Positions 1 to 5,869 of a stretch of 6,110 nt of DNA are shown here, one piece after another. The stretch is from Sva-07 sp041685755 (GTDB lineage: Bacteria > Actinomycetota > Acidimicrobiia > Acidimicrobiales > Ilumatobacteraceae). Every line of letters starts with the position of its first letter. Position 1 is the first letter of the stretch. The DNA lies in assembly GCA_041685755.1 (NCBI GenBank), contig JAWLFC010000147.1:1-6110 (forward strand), written 5' to 3'. The notes beneath the pieces are model-generated. The model did not search any database. It was not told where the DNA came from and saw nothing but the letters and a program-made list of their open reading frames with translations. A program made the translations under genes and the position numbers.

Positions 1-702
1 GACGATCTCGCCATCGCTCAGTGGCGCGCCACGATGGGTGCAGCGATCCTCGAGCACGTGGACGACCCCGCCGCGCCGGACCACGAGCAGCGCGAGACCA
101 TCGAGGTCGACCTGCGTCGCCACGCCCGGTTCGAGATCGGCCGAGTGGACGACGGCGGTCCAGTCGTCGGGGCCGGACTGGAACGCCGTGGTGTTGATGC
201 CGACACCTCGGGCATAGGCCAGGTGTCCGCCGAGGTAGCCGGCAACGCCCATCACACCGAGGCCGAGCCCGGTGAGCCCGAACCCCAGCCAGTTCGATCC
301 GCGCCGTCGAGCGAGCCACGACATCGCGAATGCACCGACCGCGATGTCGTTGGCGAGTGCGTGTGCCGTCCCCACGCGGCGTTCGGCGCCACTGGTGTCG
401 AGCCAGTCGGCCGTGCCGGTGAGCGCGGCGGGCGCAGCAGCGAGCACCCCCGCTCCGACCAACCGGCGCGCTGCGCCGGTACCCGGGGAGGTGATGTCGA
501 GGATCGCCGCGCCGGTCCAGCAGCCGATCGGTACGGCGACGACCATGGGGTGGACGCTGTGACCCAGCCACCGTCCGGTCAGTGCATCGCGCAGGGCAGG
601 ACGAGCCGAGAGCGGTCGGCCGAGTTCGGCGAGCTTGTCGGCAACTCGGTCGAGTCGGTCGGCTCGCTCGAGACGATCGACGAAGCGGTGCAGGATCGGC
701 AT
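1..702 (-). CDS. DUF2231 membrane domain fused to Rieske [2Fe-2S] domain, C-terminus cut by window edge
   Basis: The frame is open from ATG at 702 to base 1 (234 codons, no stop), so the end lies outside the window. Residues about 44-165 look like a DUF2231 membrane domain: GHSVHPM at 47-53, GTADWLD at 96-102, a histidine at 114 and GYLGGHLAY at 155-163, set among hydrophobic stretches (about 53-70, 81-97, 115-131, 138-158). From about 180 a soluble beta-rich part leads into CTHRGAPL at 221-228, the first cluster-binding box (C-x-H) of a Rieske domain. The second C-x-x-H box would lie beyond base 1 and cannot be checked. The role is probably a membrane-attached electron carrier or sensor; the partner is unknown. 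The start is supported by GGAGG at 708-712, five bases upstream. The K+ channel gene ends 61 bp upstream. The domain calls are from motif recognition, and the fusion is read directly from one uninterrupted frame. Confidence 0.88.
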   Translation of the reverse strand, partial: MPILHRFVDRLERADRLDRVADKLAELGRPLSARPALRDALTGRWLGHSVHPMVVAVPIGCWTGAAILDITSPGTGAARRLVGAGVLAAAPAALTGTADWLDTSGAERRVGTAHALANDIAVGAFAMSWLARRRGSNWLGFGLTGLGLGVMGVAGYLGGHLAYARGVGINTTAFQSGPDDWTAVVHSADLEPGVATQVDLDGLALLVVRRGGVVHVLEDRCTHRGAPLSDGEIV

Positions 703-707
703 GGGAA

Positions 708-712
708 CCTCC
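708..712 (-). promoter_or_regulatory. Shine-Dalgarno of the DUF2231-Rieske gene
   Basis: The minus strand reads GGAGG, then TTCCC, then ATG at 702. This is a good ribosome binding site at a five-base spacing and fixes the start. A perfect hairpin (722-739) ends nine bases upstream of it. Confidence 0.7.
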
Positions 713-721
713 GAGACGGTG

Positions 722-739
722 CGTGGCGTTGACGCCACG
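722..739 (-). terminator. Perfect 8-bp hairpin between K+ channel and DUF2231-Rieske genes
   Basis: CGTGGCGT at 722-729 is the exact inverse complement of bases 732-739, leaving only TG between (in practice seven pairs and a four-base loop). It lies 24 bases after the channel stop codon. No T-run follows on the minus strand, so it is not a classic intrinsic terminator. It could be a T-less actinobacterial terminator, a processing or stability hairpin, or a structure near the next ribosome binding site. Confidence 0.4.
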
Positions 740-763
740 AGCCCTACCCGGCGCCGCTGCGGC

Positions 764-1327
764 TCACTCCTGCGAACCGACGTCCGACAGCCGCGAACGA
801 ACGGTTGACACCACGAGCTTGACGAACACGCCGACCACGATCACATCGACGACCATCTGGATCATCACAGCGACTCGCGCCGACGAACTGACCGGCGCGA
901 TGTCTCCGTATCCGATCGTGGTCAGCGTCGTCAACGTGAAGTAGAGCGAGTCGACGTGGTCGAGGGGTTCGTCGAAGGCGGCAGCGTCCCGCCCGGACAT
1001 CGAGAGGTAGATCGCGGCGAACGTCACGAGCAACAGCAACGCCGACACCACGAGCGCTTCGATACCACGAAGCCACGGGGCACGCGCTCTCGCGACCGCC
1101 CGCAGTTGGAGGGCATTGACCGCGACGAGCAGGAAGAGCGCCACCACGACGGTCGTCCACGTCTCGGTGACCGACGCCCGGTCGTACGGCAACCAGAAGT
1201 AGAACCCGAGCAGTACAGCGGCGATGAGGACGATGCGCACGACCGTGGAGACCACGTCTCGCCACGGCCTCGGTCGGTTGATGCCGGGCAACGGTCGGGG
1301 GACGAACGGTGGCGGATCGGCATCCAC
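764..1327 (-). CDS. Four-helix potassium channel (Ion_trans_2 pore domain)
   Basis: A 187-residue membrane protein from GTG at 1327. Hydrophobic segments at about 27-46, 57-75, 88-108 and 152-176 are likely transmembrane helices. A pore helix and selectivity filter lie between the last two, with TTIGYGD at 136-142, the K+ channel signature. The role is K+ conduction across the cytoplasmic membrane. No RCK/TrkA nucleotide-binding domain follows: the protein stops about 11 residues after the last helix, so gating may depend on a partner or on intrinsic properties. The N-terminus (residues 1-20) is proline-rich and cytoplasmic by inference. The start is uncertain. No convincing Shine-Dalgarno precedes the GTG; a TACGCT at 1334-1339 (minus strand) would suit a leaderless transcript, and a later GTG at about codon 25 is also possible. 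The frame stays open upstream to an ATG at 1489, but that extension crosses the tandem repeat and overlaps the previous gene, so I rejected it. Confidence 0.85.
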   Translation of the reverse strand: MDADPPPFVPRPLPGINRPRPWRDVVSTVVRIVLIAAVLLGFYFWLPYDRASVTETWTTVVVALFLLVAVNALQLRAVARARAPWLRGIEALVVSALLLLVTFAAIYLSMSGRDAAAFDEPLDHVDSLYFTLTTLTTIGYGDIAPVSSSARVAVMIQMVVDVIVVGVFVKLVVSTVRSRLSDVGSQE

Positions 1328-1341
1328 CGGCCCAGCGTACG

Positions 1342-1349
1342 CCCCCCCC
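1342..1349. other. Run of eight C residues upstream of the K+ channel gene
   Basis: Eight consecutive C bases on the plus strand (G-run on the coding strand) lie 14-22 bases before the chosen channel start and abut the tandem repeat. It could be a slippage site affecting promoter or leader spacing, but it lies outside the coding region as I call it. No function is shown. Confidence 0.3.
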
Positions 1350-1408
1350 TGCGCGTCCGGACCCGACCCCGACGCGCACCTGCGCGTCCGGACCCGACCC
1401 CGACGCGC
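1348..1408. repeat. Two identical tandem copies of a 30-bp inverted-repeat unit (31-bp period)
   Basis: Copy one is 1348-1377 and copy two is 1379-1408, identical over 30 bases and one base apart. Each has GCGCGTC and GACGCGC arms (1351-1357 with 1371-1377; 1382-1388 with 1402-1408) around a 13-base centre, so each could fold into a 7-bp hairpin. On the minus strand the centre begins GGGGTC, as in the dispersed palindromes of this window, but the second half does not pair with it, so kinship is uncertain. The array starts seven bases after the stop codon of the small orphan gene and ends 20 bases before the K+ channel start. It could be a double terminator, a protein-binding site or a REP-like element. 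Confidence 0.8.
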
Positions 1409-1415
1409 TGGTCGT

Positions 1416-1763
1416 TCAGTCGAGGAGGCGGGAGATCTTCGGCAGCTGACAGGGCCGACCGCTGCAGGCGTCCCAGGTGGCCAGGCCACCGCTCAGCATC
1501 CGATGGCCGGCGATCGCCTGGAGTTCTCGGGCGACGCGAAGGTCGGCAGCGAGCTGTTCGGGCGTGTACGGCGTCCACGACGACGGGTCGTTCGCCGTGC
1601 CGTCGTCGATCGCCGCTCCGTCGGAGCAGTTCCAGCCGGCGTCGTCGGCGGTCCGGCTACGCAGGATGCGTACCTGGCCGGCCGGGCTGACGAGCACCAT
1701 GCCGGCCGCCAGCTCGACGCGGCTCGACGCATCCCGATCGGACGCCTTTTCCGAAGTGGGCAT
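1416..1763 (-). CDS. Small orphan protein with three cysteines (hypothetical)
   Basis: 115 residues from ATG at 1763; I do not recognise the family. It has no signal peptide and no membrane helix. Residues about 18-38 look like a short beta region (valine/leucine-rich). Cysteines are at 46, 100 and 105, with tryptophans nearby (W45, W63, W97). A probable helix at about 68-89 (TPEQLAADLRVARELQAI) is followed by a Gly/Cys-rich tail containing WDACSGRPC. The paired cysteines could make a disulfide or bind metal; this is a guess. The frame is open upstream to 1961, but that part overlaps the LLM gene and the palindrome and reads as low-information Ser/Arg/Thr-rich sequence, so the ATG at 1763 is preferred. 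No clear Shine-Dalgarno precedes it, and a later in-frame ATG at residue 22 is an alternative start. The call rests on the open frame, its position in the gene row, and hairpins on both sides. Confidence 0.55.
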   Translation of the reverse strand: MPTSEKASDRDASSRVELAAGMVLVSPAGQVRILRSRTADDAGWNCSDGAAIDDGTANDPSSWTPYTPEQLAADLRVARELQAIAGHRMLSGGLATWDACSGRPCQLPKISRLLD

Positions 1764-1783
1764 GCCAGTCCATCGGCACCCCG

Positions 1784-1800
1784 GGCTCGCGGGTTGAGCC
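1784..1800. repeat. Small 5-bp hairpin next to palindrome A
   Basis: GGCTC (1784-1788) and GAGCC (1796-1800) are inverse complements around seven bases. It abuts the larger palindrome, sharing its last two bases, so the RNA from the LLM-to-orphan gap could carry alternative or consecutive hairpins. A stem this short can arise by chance in GC-rich DNA. Confidence 0.3.
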
Positions 1801-1833
1801 GTTGCATCCGGGGTCCGACCCCAGATGCAACGG
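1799..1833. repeat. Palindrome A of the GGGGTC-N-GACCCC family
   Basis: Outer arms CCGTTGCATC (1799-1808) and GATGCAACGG (1824-1833) pair perfectly. The inner core GGGGTC (1810-1815), C1816, GACCCC (1817-1822) pairs around a single central base. The one non-pair is C1809 opposite A1823, which becomes a G.U wobble in minus-strand RNA, so the hairpin would be unbroken in the transcript of the surrounding genes. It begins directly after the LLM stop codon (1834-1836). No T-run follows. It could act as a T-less terminator or 3'-end stabiliser, or be a REP-like element. Confidence 0.85.
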
Positions 1834-2868
1834 TCACTCGGACCAGGACTTGATCTTGGCGATCGTGTCGAGCGGGTCGGGGCCGACCGGGCTGACGTTG
1901 AGGTAGGTGACGCCGACCTCCTTGAACACCTGGAGCCGTTCGCGCACGTAGCCCTCGTCACCGATCAGCGACGACAGGTCGATGTACTCGTCGGGCACGG
2001 CGGCGATCGCCTCGGCACGCTTGCCGGACAGGAACAGGTCCTGGATCTCCTCGGCCTCGCGCTCCCAGCCGTAGCGGACGAACAGGTCGTTGTAGAAGTT
2101 CTTCGACTTGGCGCCCATGCCGCCGACGTAGAAGCCGATCAGCCCCCGAGCGGCGTCGCGTGCCTCTTGGATGTGGGGCCCGGATCCGAGCGCCACGGTG
2201 CCGCCGGCGATGATCTCCAACGGCGCCTTGGCAGGGTCTCGCTTGGCGAGACCGGCAGCGAGCGCATCGCCCCACACCTGTTGGAAGCGGTCGGGGACGA
2301 AGTGGATCGTCTGCCAGATGTCGGCCATCTCGGCGGTGAGCTCGACGTTCTTCGGACCGATGGTGGCGAGGGCGATCGGGATGTCGTGCGCCGGCGGTCG
2401 GTTCATGAACCGGATCGGCTTGCCGAGGCCGGTACCGCCTTCGGGCAGCGGCAGGCTGTACGTGGCGCCGTCGTGCTCGACCTTGTCGCCACTCCACACC
2501 TTCCGGCAGATCTCGATCGTGTCGCGGGTCCGGCCGATCGGCTTCTCGAACGGCACGCCGTGCCAGCCCTCGATCACCTGCGGCCCCGACGAGCCGAGCC
2601 CGAGAACGAAGCGACCGTCGGAGAGCGCGTCGAGCGTCGCCGCGGTCTGCGCGATCAGTGCCGGACTGCGCGAGTAGAGCGGGATGATGCCGGTCATCAG
2701 CTTGACCGTCGAGGTCTGGCCGGCGAGGTAGCCGAGCGTGGAGACCAGGTCGTAGCCGTAGATCTCGGCGCCCCACAACAGGTCGACGCCGGCGGACTCG
2801 AGGTCGCGGGCCTGCTTCGCCAGCTGTTGAGGGTCGCCGTTGAACCCGATGGTGGTGGAGATCTTCAT
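1834..2868 (-). CDS. LLM class (luciferase-like) flavin oxidoreductase, probably F420-dependent
   Basis: 344 residues, a usual length for this family. The protein should be a cytoplasmic TIM barrel of the bacterial luciferase superfamily. Signatures seen are an N-terminal strand (MKISTTIGF), LMTGIIPLYSRSPALIAQ at 57-74, and DGRFVLGLGSSGPQVIEGWHG at 84-104, the best-conserved block of F420-using members (hydride transfer between F420 and a small organic substrate). A second barrel half includes IPIALATIGPKNVELTAEMAD at 163-183, and the C-terminal VGVTYLNVSPV at 318-328 closes the barrel. The substrate cannot be read from the sequence. Members resembling mycobacterial Rv3520c sit among lipid/steroid catabolism genes, which would suit the SRPBCC and thiolase neighbours, but that is inference. 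The start is firm: AGAAAGG (2876-2882) lies seven bases before the ATG. The SRPBCC stop is 51 bp upstream, so co-transcription is likely. The gene ends two bases before palindrome A. Confidence 0.93.
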   Translation of the reverse strand: MKISTTIGFNGDPQQLAKQARDLESAGVDLLWGAEIYGYDLVSTLGYLAGQTSTVKLMTGIIPLYSRSPALIAQTAATLDALSDGRFVLGLGSSGPQVIEGWHGVPFEKPIGRTRDTIEICRKVWSGDKVEHDGATYSLPLPEGGTGLGKPIRFMNRPPAHDIPIALATIGPKNVELTAEMADIWQTIHFVPDRFQQVWGDALAAGLAKRDPAKAPLEIIAGGTVALGSGPHIQEARDAARGLIGFYVGGMGAKSKNFYNDLFVRYGWEREAEEIQDLFLSGKRAEAIAAVPDEYIDLSSLIGDEGYVRERLQVFKEVGVTYLNVSPVGPDPLDTIAKIKSWSE

Positions 2869-2875
2869 CGCCGAG

Positions 2876-2882
2876 CCTTTCT
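2876..2882 (-). promoter_or_regulatory. Shine-Dalgarno of the LLM oxidoreductase gene
   Basis: The minus strand reads AGAAAGG seven bases upstream of the ATG at 2868. It decides the start and is one of the three clear ribosome binding sites in the window. Confidence 0.6.
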
Positions 2883-2919
2883 GCCGTGCCGTTGTGCCGC
2901 GGTGCCCGGCCGACCGTAG

Positions 2920-3384
2920 TCAGGCCGCGGTCGTCGCCAGGTATCGGTCGAAGCGCTTCAGCGCCGACGTGAAACCGACCCGCCCGAACCACGCCGCCAC
3001 ACCCGACAGGAAGCCGGGCACATAGGGCACCACGACATCCTCCTGCCAGACCAGTTCGGTACCGGTGCCGTCGGGACGCACGGTGAAGCCGGCGTCGCCG
3101 CCGAGCGTCGGGCCGATCTTGTCGACGGTGCAGAACCCGGTGCGAGCTGCCTCGTCCCAGTCGCAGCGCGTGACGCGCATCCGGTCCTGCAGGGCAACGG
3201 GGCGGACGCCGGTCCACCCGGTGAACTCGTAGCCGGGCTCCGTCGGGTCGCTGCCGGGTTCGGCGATCTCCATCTTCGTCAGCGGCACCCACTCCCCGTG
3301 ACTGGGCCAGTCGATCAGCGTGTCCCACACGACGCGGGCGTCCGCATCGAATCGTCTCGTCACCTCGAAGCTCACTCGTGCCAT
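2920..3384 (-). CDS. SRPBCC family protein (polyketide cyclase/dehydrase-like)
   Basis: 154 residues, the normal size of a single START/Bet v1-like (SRPBCC) domain. The sequence begins with the typical first strand MARVSFEVTRRFDADARVVWDTL, then DWPSHGEWVPLTKMEI (26-40), where the family's loop after the first helices is found. Alternating strands follow, including GYEFTGWTGVRP (51-62) and GTELVWQEDVVVPY (107-120). The C-terminal long helix, about 122-150 (FLSGVAAWFGRVGFTSALKRFDRYL), covers the hydrophobic pocket in this fold. Such proteins bind or transform hydrophobic ligands in the cytoplasm; no catalytic residues can be assigned. The gene lies between the antiporter (80 bp upstream) and the LLM oxidoreductase (51 bp downstream). 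A shared lipid or aromatic substrate with the LLM enzyme is plausible but unproven. The best Shine-Dalgarno candidate, AGGTGG at 3397-3402, is rather far (12 bases) from the ATG. Much longer open extensions upstream overlap the antiporter and are rejected. Confidence 0.88.
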   Translation of the reverse strand: MARVSFEVTRRFDADARVVWDTLIDWPSHGEWVPLTKMEIAEPGSDPTEPGYEFTGWTGVRPVALQDRMRVTRCDWDEAARTGFCTVDKIGPTLGGDAGFTVRPDGTGTELVWQEDVVVPYVPGFLSGVAAWFGRVGFTSALKRFDRYLATTAA

Positions 3385-3430
3385 GACCAGATCGTGCCAC
3401 CTGAGCGCGCCGATCACTCCCCTGCACGCC

Positions 3431-3463
3431 GATCGTCCGGGGAACGACGAGCAGGGACCGATC
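3431..3463 (-). terminator. Imperfect hairpin right after the antiporter stop codon
   Basis: GATCG (3431-3435) pairs with CGATC (3459-3463), and TCC (3436-3438) with GGA (3455-3457), leaving C3458 bulged and a 16-base loop. It lies one base beyond the stop codon (3465-3467), the same placement as the palindromes after other genes here, but it lacks their GGGGTC core. No T-run follows. Weak as a terminator call. Confidence 0.3.
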
Positions 3464-3464
3464 G

Positions 3465-4559
3465 TCAGGCGACCGCGCGGTGGCGGCGCCAACCCTGGTA
3501 GCCGGTGACGGCGAAGGTCATCAGCACGAGCGGAGCGGCGATGAGTGCAGCGGGCCGCACGACGTCGGCGGCGTCGCTGTCGCCGGCGTCGAGCACGAGG
3601 TAGGCGACGTAGACGGCGTAGAACACGACGAGCACGACGCCCTCCCACCGCGCGATCCGAAAGCCGCTCCAGAAGATCGGGACGAGCACGACCGTGGCGG
3701 CGATCATCACCGGCAGGTCGAGGCGCAGCGAGGCGTCGGTGACGTTCACGCCGGTCGACGACACGATGCCGGTGAGACCGAGCACGGACAACAGGTTGAA
3801 CAGACACGACCCGACCACGTTGCCGACGGCGATGTCGCGCTGGCCTCGGACGGCGGCGAGCATCGATGTCGCCAGCTCCGGCAGCGACGTACCGATTGCG
3901 ACGACGGTCAGGCCGATCACCAACTCGCTCACACCGACGTGCTCGGCGATGTCGGTCGCGGAACCGACGAGGAGCTGCGAGCCGAGCACGAGCACCCCGA
4001 GCCCAGCGATCACGTACAGCACCTGCACGACGAGCGGACGCTCGACGCCCGCCCCCTCGACGATCTCGACCACACTCTGGTACTCCTCGACCACCTCTGG
4101 TGCTTCGGCGCGTCGAGATGCTCGGATCAGCCAGACGGTGTAGGCGAGCACGGCGGCGAACAGGATGGCGCCGTCGATCCGCCCGATGCGGTTGTCGAGC
4201 GCCATCACCACCACCGCGAGCGACACCACGACGAGCAGCGGCACGTCGATGCGCACGATGCGCTGCGACACTGCGAGTCCCCCGACGATCGCCGAGGCAC
4301 CGAGGATCAACAAGATGTTCGCCGTGTTGCTGCCGACGACGTTGCCGAACGCGACGTCGCTGTTGCCGCCGAGGCTGGCACCGACGCTGACCGCGAGCTC
4401 GGGTGCGCTCGTGCCGAAGGCGACCACGGTGAGCCCGATGATCACCGGCTCGATCCCGAGCCGCGTCGCGATCGAGGCGGCCCCCTTCACCAACAACTCC
4501 GCCCCGCCGATCAGGCACACCAGGCCGATCAGCAGCGCTCCAACCGTCCAGGCGTTCAC
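3465..4559 (-). CDS. Calcium/sodium antiporter, CaCA superfamily (YrbG/CaxA type)
   Basis: 364 residues, near the usual length for bacterial K+-independent Ca2+/Na+ exchangers, with about ten hydrophobic segments. The two hallmark alpha repeats are intact. Repeat one has VVAFGTSAPEL (45-55) and GNVVGSNTANI (72-82); repeat two has VVAIGTSLPELATS (219-232) and GNVVGSCLFN (247-256). The glutamates in the PEL motifs (54 and 228) match the ion-binding acids known in this superfamily. A cytoplasmic acidic loop (about 151-173, rich in Glu) separates the halves, as in relatives where such loops sense ions. The expected role is Ca2+ extrusion driven by Na+ entry at the cytoplasmic membrane. The start is GTG at 4559: an in-frame TAA lies in the upstream palindrome, no better start exists, and the first helix fits. 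No Shine-Dalgarno is visible; a possible leaderless promoter is listed separately. The thiolase ends 65 bp upstream and the SRPBCC gene starts 80 bp downstream. Confidence 0.93.
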   Translation of the reverse strand: MNAWTVGALLIGLVCLIGGAELLVKGAASIATRLGIEPVIIGLTVVAFGTSAPELAVSVGASLGGNSDVAFGNVVGSNTANILLILGASAIVGGLAVSQRIVRIDVPLLVVVSLAVVVMALDNRIGRIDGAILFAAVLAYTVWLIRASRRAEAPEVVEEYQSVVEIVEGAGVERPLVVQVLYVIAGLGVLVLGSQLLVGSATDIAEHVGVSELVIGLTVVAIGTSLPELATSMLAAVRGQRDIAVGNVVGSCLFNLLSVLGLTGIVSSTGVNVTDASLRLDLPVMIAATVVLVPIFWSGFRIARWEGVVLVVFYAVYVAYLVLDAGDSDAADVVRPAALIAAPLVLMTFAVTGYQGWRRHRAVA

Positions 4560-4567
4560 TGCGCGGA

Positions 4568-4596
4568 AATCTATGGCCGCCCACCCCGATTGTTAC
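4568..4596 (-). promoter_or_regulatory. Candidate promoter for the antiporter, overlapping palindrome B (leaderless?)
   Basis: On the minus strand TAGATT (4573-4568) fits the TAnnnT pattern of a -10 box and ends eight bases before the GTG at 4559. Transcription would then start at or next to the GTG, giving a leaderless mRNA, which agrees with the missing Shine-Dalgarno. Seventeen bases upstream, GTAACA (4596-4591) matches four of six bases of TTGACA and lies inside the palindrome arm. Such weak boxes occur by chance; only mapped transcript ends would settle it. Confidence 0.3.
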
Positions 4597-4623
4597 ATCA
4601 GGGGTCAGACCCCTGATGTAACA
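4591..4623. repeat. Palindrome B of the GGGGTC-N-GACCCC family (perfect)
   Basis: Sixteen bases on each side of A4607 are exact inverse complements. The outer arms TGTTACATC (4591-4599) and GATGTAACA (4615-4623) and the pair A4600/T4614 surround the core GGGGTC (4601-4606), A, GACCCC (4608-4613). It starts one base after the thiolase stop codon (4625-4627) and ends 31 bases before the antiporter start. No T-run follows on the minus strand. This is the only copy perfect in both strands. Confidence 0.9.
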
Positions 4624-4624
4624 C

Positions 4625-5848
4625 TCAGACGCGTTCGATGATGATCGCCGGGGCCATGCCGCCGCCGGCGCACATGGTGACGAGGCCGACCTGGAGGTCG
4701 CGACGCTCGAGCTCGTCGAGCACCGTCCCGATCAGGATCGCGCCCGTGGCGCCGATCGGATGGCCGAGCGCCATCGCCCCGCCGTTGACGTTGACCTTGT
4801 CGCGGTCGAGGTCGAGGTCGCGCAGGAACTTCTCGGCGACGACGGCGAACGCCTCGTTGATCTCGATCAGGTCGATGTCGTCGAGCGTCATGCCGGCCTT
4901 CTCCAGCACCTTGCGGGCTGCCGGCACCGGGGCGTTGAGCATCAACGTCGGGTCGTCGCCCATGTTGGCGGTGGCGACGACCCGGGCGCGGGCGCTGAGG
5001 CCGTGGGCCTGGGCGTAGTCGGAGCTGGCGAAGAGGATCGCTGCGGCGCCGTCGACGACGCCCGAGGAGTTGCCGGCGTGGTGGACGTGCTGGATGTCGA
5101 GATCGGGATACTTCTGGTTGATCAGCTCCCGGAAGGTCTTGGCGTCGTCCGAGAAGCGGTGGTCGGCGATCGCGGGGAAGCTCGGAGGCAGCGCAGCGAG
5201 CGACTCGACCGTCGTCTGCGGGCGGGGGAACTCCTCGTGGTCGAGCGCAATCGTGCCGTCCATGTTCGACACCGGGATCAGGCTCTTGTCGAAGCGCCCC
5301 TCACGGATGGCCCGGTCGGCGCGGGCCTGCGACTCGGCGGCGAGCGCATCGAGGGCCTCGCGCGGGATGCCCTCCAGCGTGGCGATGGCGTCGGCACACA
5401 CGCCCTGGTGCGACTGCGGATGGATCTCCTGGAGGTGAGCGTTGTTGGCGCCCATCGGGAGCATCCCCTTCTTCGGCAGCGACATCATCTCGGTGCCACC
5501 GGAGACGACGAGGTCCTCCATGCCGGCCATCACGGCGTGAGCGGCGTAGTTGGCCGAGGTGATGCCCGAGCCGCAGAACCGGTCGAGCGTGGCGCCGCTG
5601 GCGGTGACGTCGTAGCCGGCATCGAGCGCCGCCATGCGGCCGAGGTCGCCGCCCTGCTCGCAGACCTGGGCGCTGGTGCCCCACACGACGTCGTCGACGT
5701 CGGCGGTGTCGAAACCGTTGCGGTCGACGAGCGCCTTCAGCACCGTCGAGGCGAGGTGCTGCGGATGCAGGTGCGACAGCGCACCCTTGCCGGGCTTGCC
5801 GACCCCTCGCGGCGTGCGGCAGGCGTCGATGATCAGTGCGTCGGACAT
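4625..5848 (-). CDS. Thiolase family protein (acetyl-CoA C-acyltransferase)
   Basis: 407 residues, full length for a thiolase. The enzyme either cleaves 3-ketoacyl-CoA with CoA (degradation) or condenses acetyl-CoA units (synthesis). The active site is complete: nucleophilic Cys92 in DRFCGSGITS, Asn331 in INEAFAVV, His363 in GGAMALGHPIGATGA and Cys393 in TMCAGGGMAPA. GNSSGVVDGAAA (260-271) is the usual mid-protein CoA-side loop. The N-terminus ALIIDACRTPRGVGKPGKGAL is typical. The exact chain length used is not readable; the sequence resembles actinobacterial FadA-type enzymes, so a role in fatty-acid or side-chain beta-oxidation is the best inference. The start is firm: AGGAGG (5853-5858) sits four bases upstream of the ATG. 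The gene is bracketed by palindromes, C upstream in its leader and B one base after its stop. Neighbours on the same strand are an unrecognised gene upstream and the antiporter downstream. Confidence 0.96.
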   Translation of the reverse strand: MSDALIIDACRTPRGVGKPGKGALSHLHPQHLASTVLKALVDRNGFDTADVDDVVWGTSAQVCEQGGDLGRMAALDAGYDVTASGATLDRFCGSGITSANYAAHAVMAGMEDLVVSGGTEMMSLPKKGMLPMGANNAHLQEIHPQSHQGVCADAIATLEGIPREALDALAAESQARADRAIREGRFDKSLIPVSNMDGTIALDHEEFPRPQTTVESLAALPPSFPAIADHRFSDDAKTFRELINQKYPDLDIQHVHHAGNSSGVVDGAAAILFASSDYAQAHGLSARARVVATANMGDDPTLMLNAPVPAARKVLEKAGMTLDDIDLIEINEAFAVVAEKFLRDLDLDRDKVNVNGGAMALGHPIGATGAILIGTVLDELERRDLQVGLVTMCAGGGMAPAIIIERV

Positions 5849-5852
5849 GGTT

Positions 5853-5858
5853 CCTCCT
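5853..5858 (-). promoter_or_regulatory. Shine-Dalgarno of the thiolase gene
   Basis: The minus strand reads GAGGAGGAACC directly before ATG 5848, the strongest ribosome binding site in the window. Palindrome C ends 11 bases upstream of it, so the hairpin would not mask it. Confidence 0.75.
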
Positions 5859-5869
5859 CGTGGCGGCGA

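Noticed and set aside
34..732. Plus-strand open frame of 232 codons at the left edge
   Set aside because: The opposite strand has a frame with DUF2231 and Rieske motifs and a Shine-Dalgarno. The plus-strand product is Arg/Gly/Glu-rich and motif-free.
1328..1489. Upstream extension of the K+ channel to an ATG at 1489
   Set aside because: It would overlap the orphan gene and translate the tandem repeat as RGRVRTRR-type sequence. The channel's first helix already lies after the GTG at 1327.
1825..2919. Plus-strand open frame of 364 codons opposite the LLM gene
   Set aside because: It covers almost exactly the LLM coding region on the other strand, shows no domain, and is explained as an antisense shadow.
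1958..3427. Minus-strand open frame of 489 codons across the SRPBCC and LLM genes in another frame
   Set aside because: It is Arg/Ala/Gly-rich low-information sequence out of frame with two well-supported genes that it would overlap entirely.
3385..4584. Upstream extension of the SRPBCC frame to 4584 (554 codons)
   Set aside because: The extension is an off-frame reading of the antiporter, Arg-rich without motifs. The SRPBCC domain is complete from the ATG at 3384.
3480..4616. Plus-strand open frame of 378 codons opposite the antiporter
   Set aside because: Its product is extremely rich in His, Asp and Arg, as expected from reading a GC-rich membrane-protein gene backwards. The minus frame has both CaCA alpha repeats.
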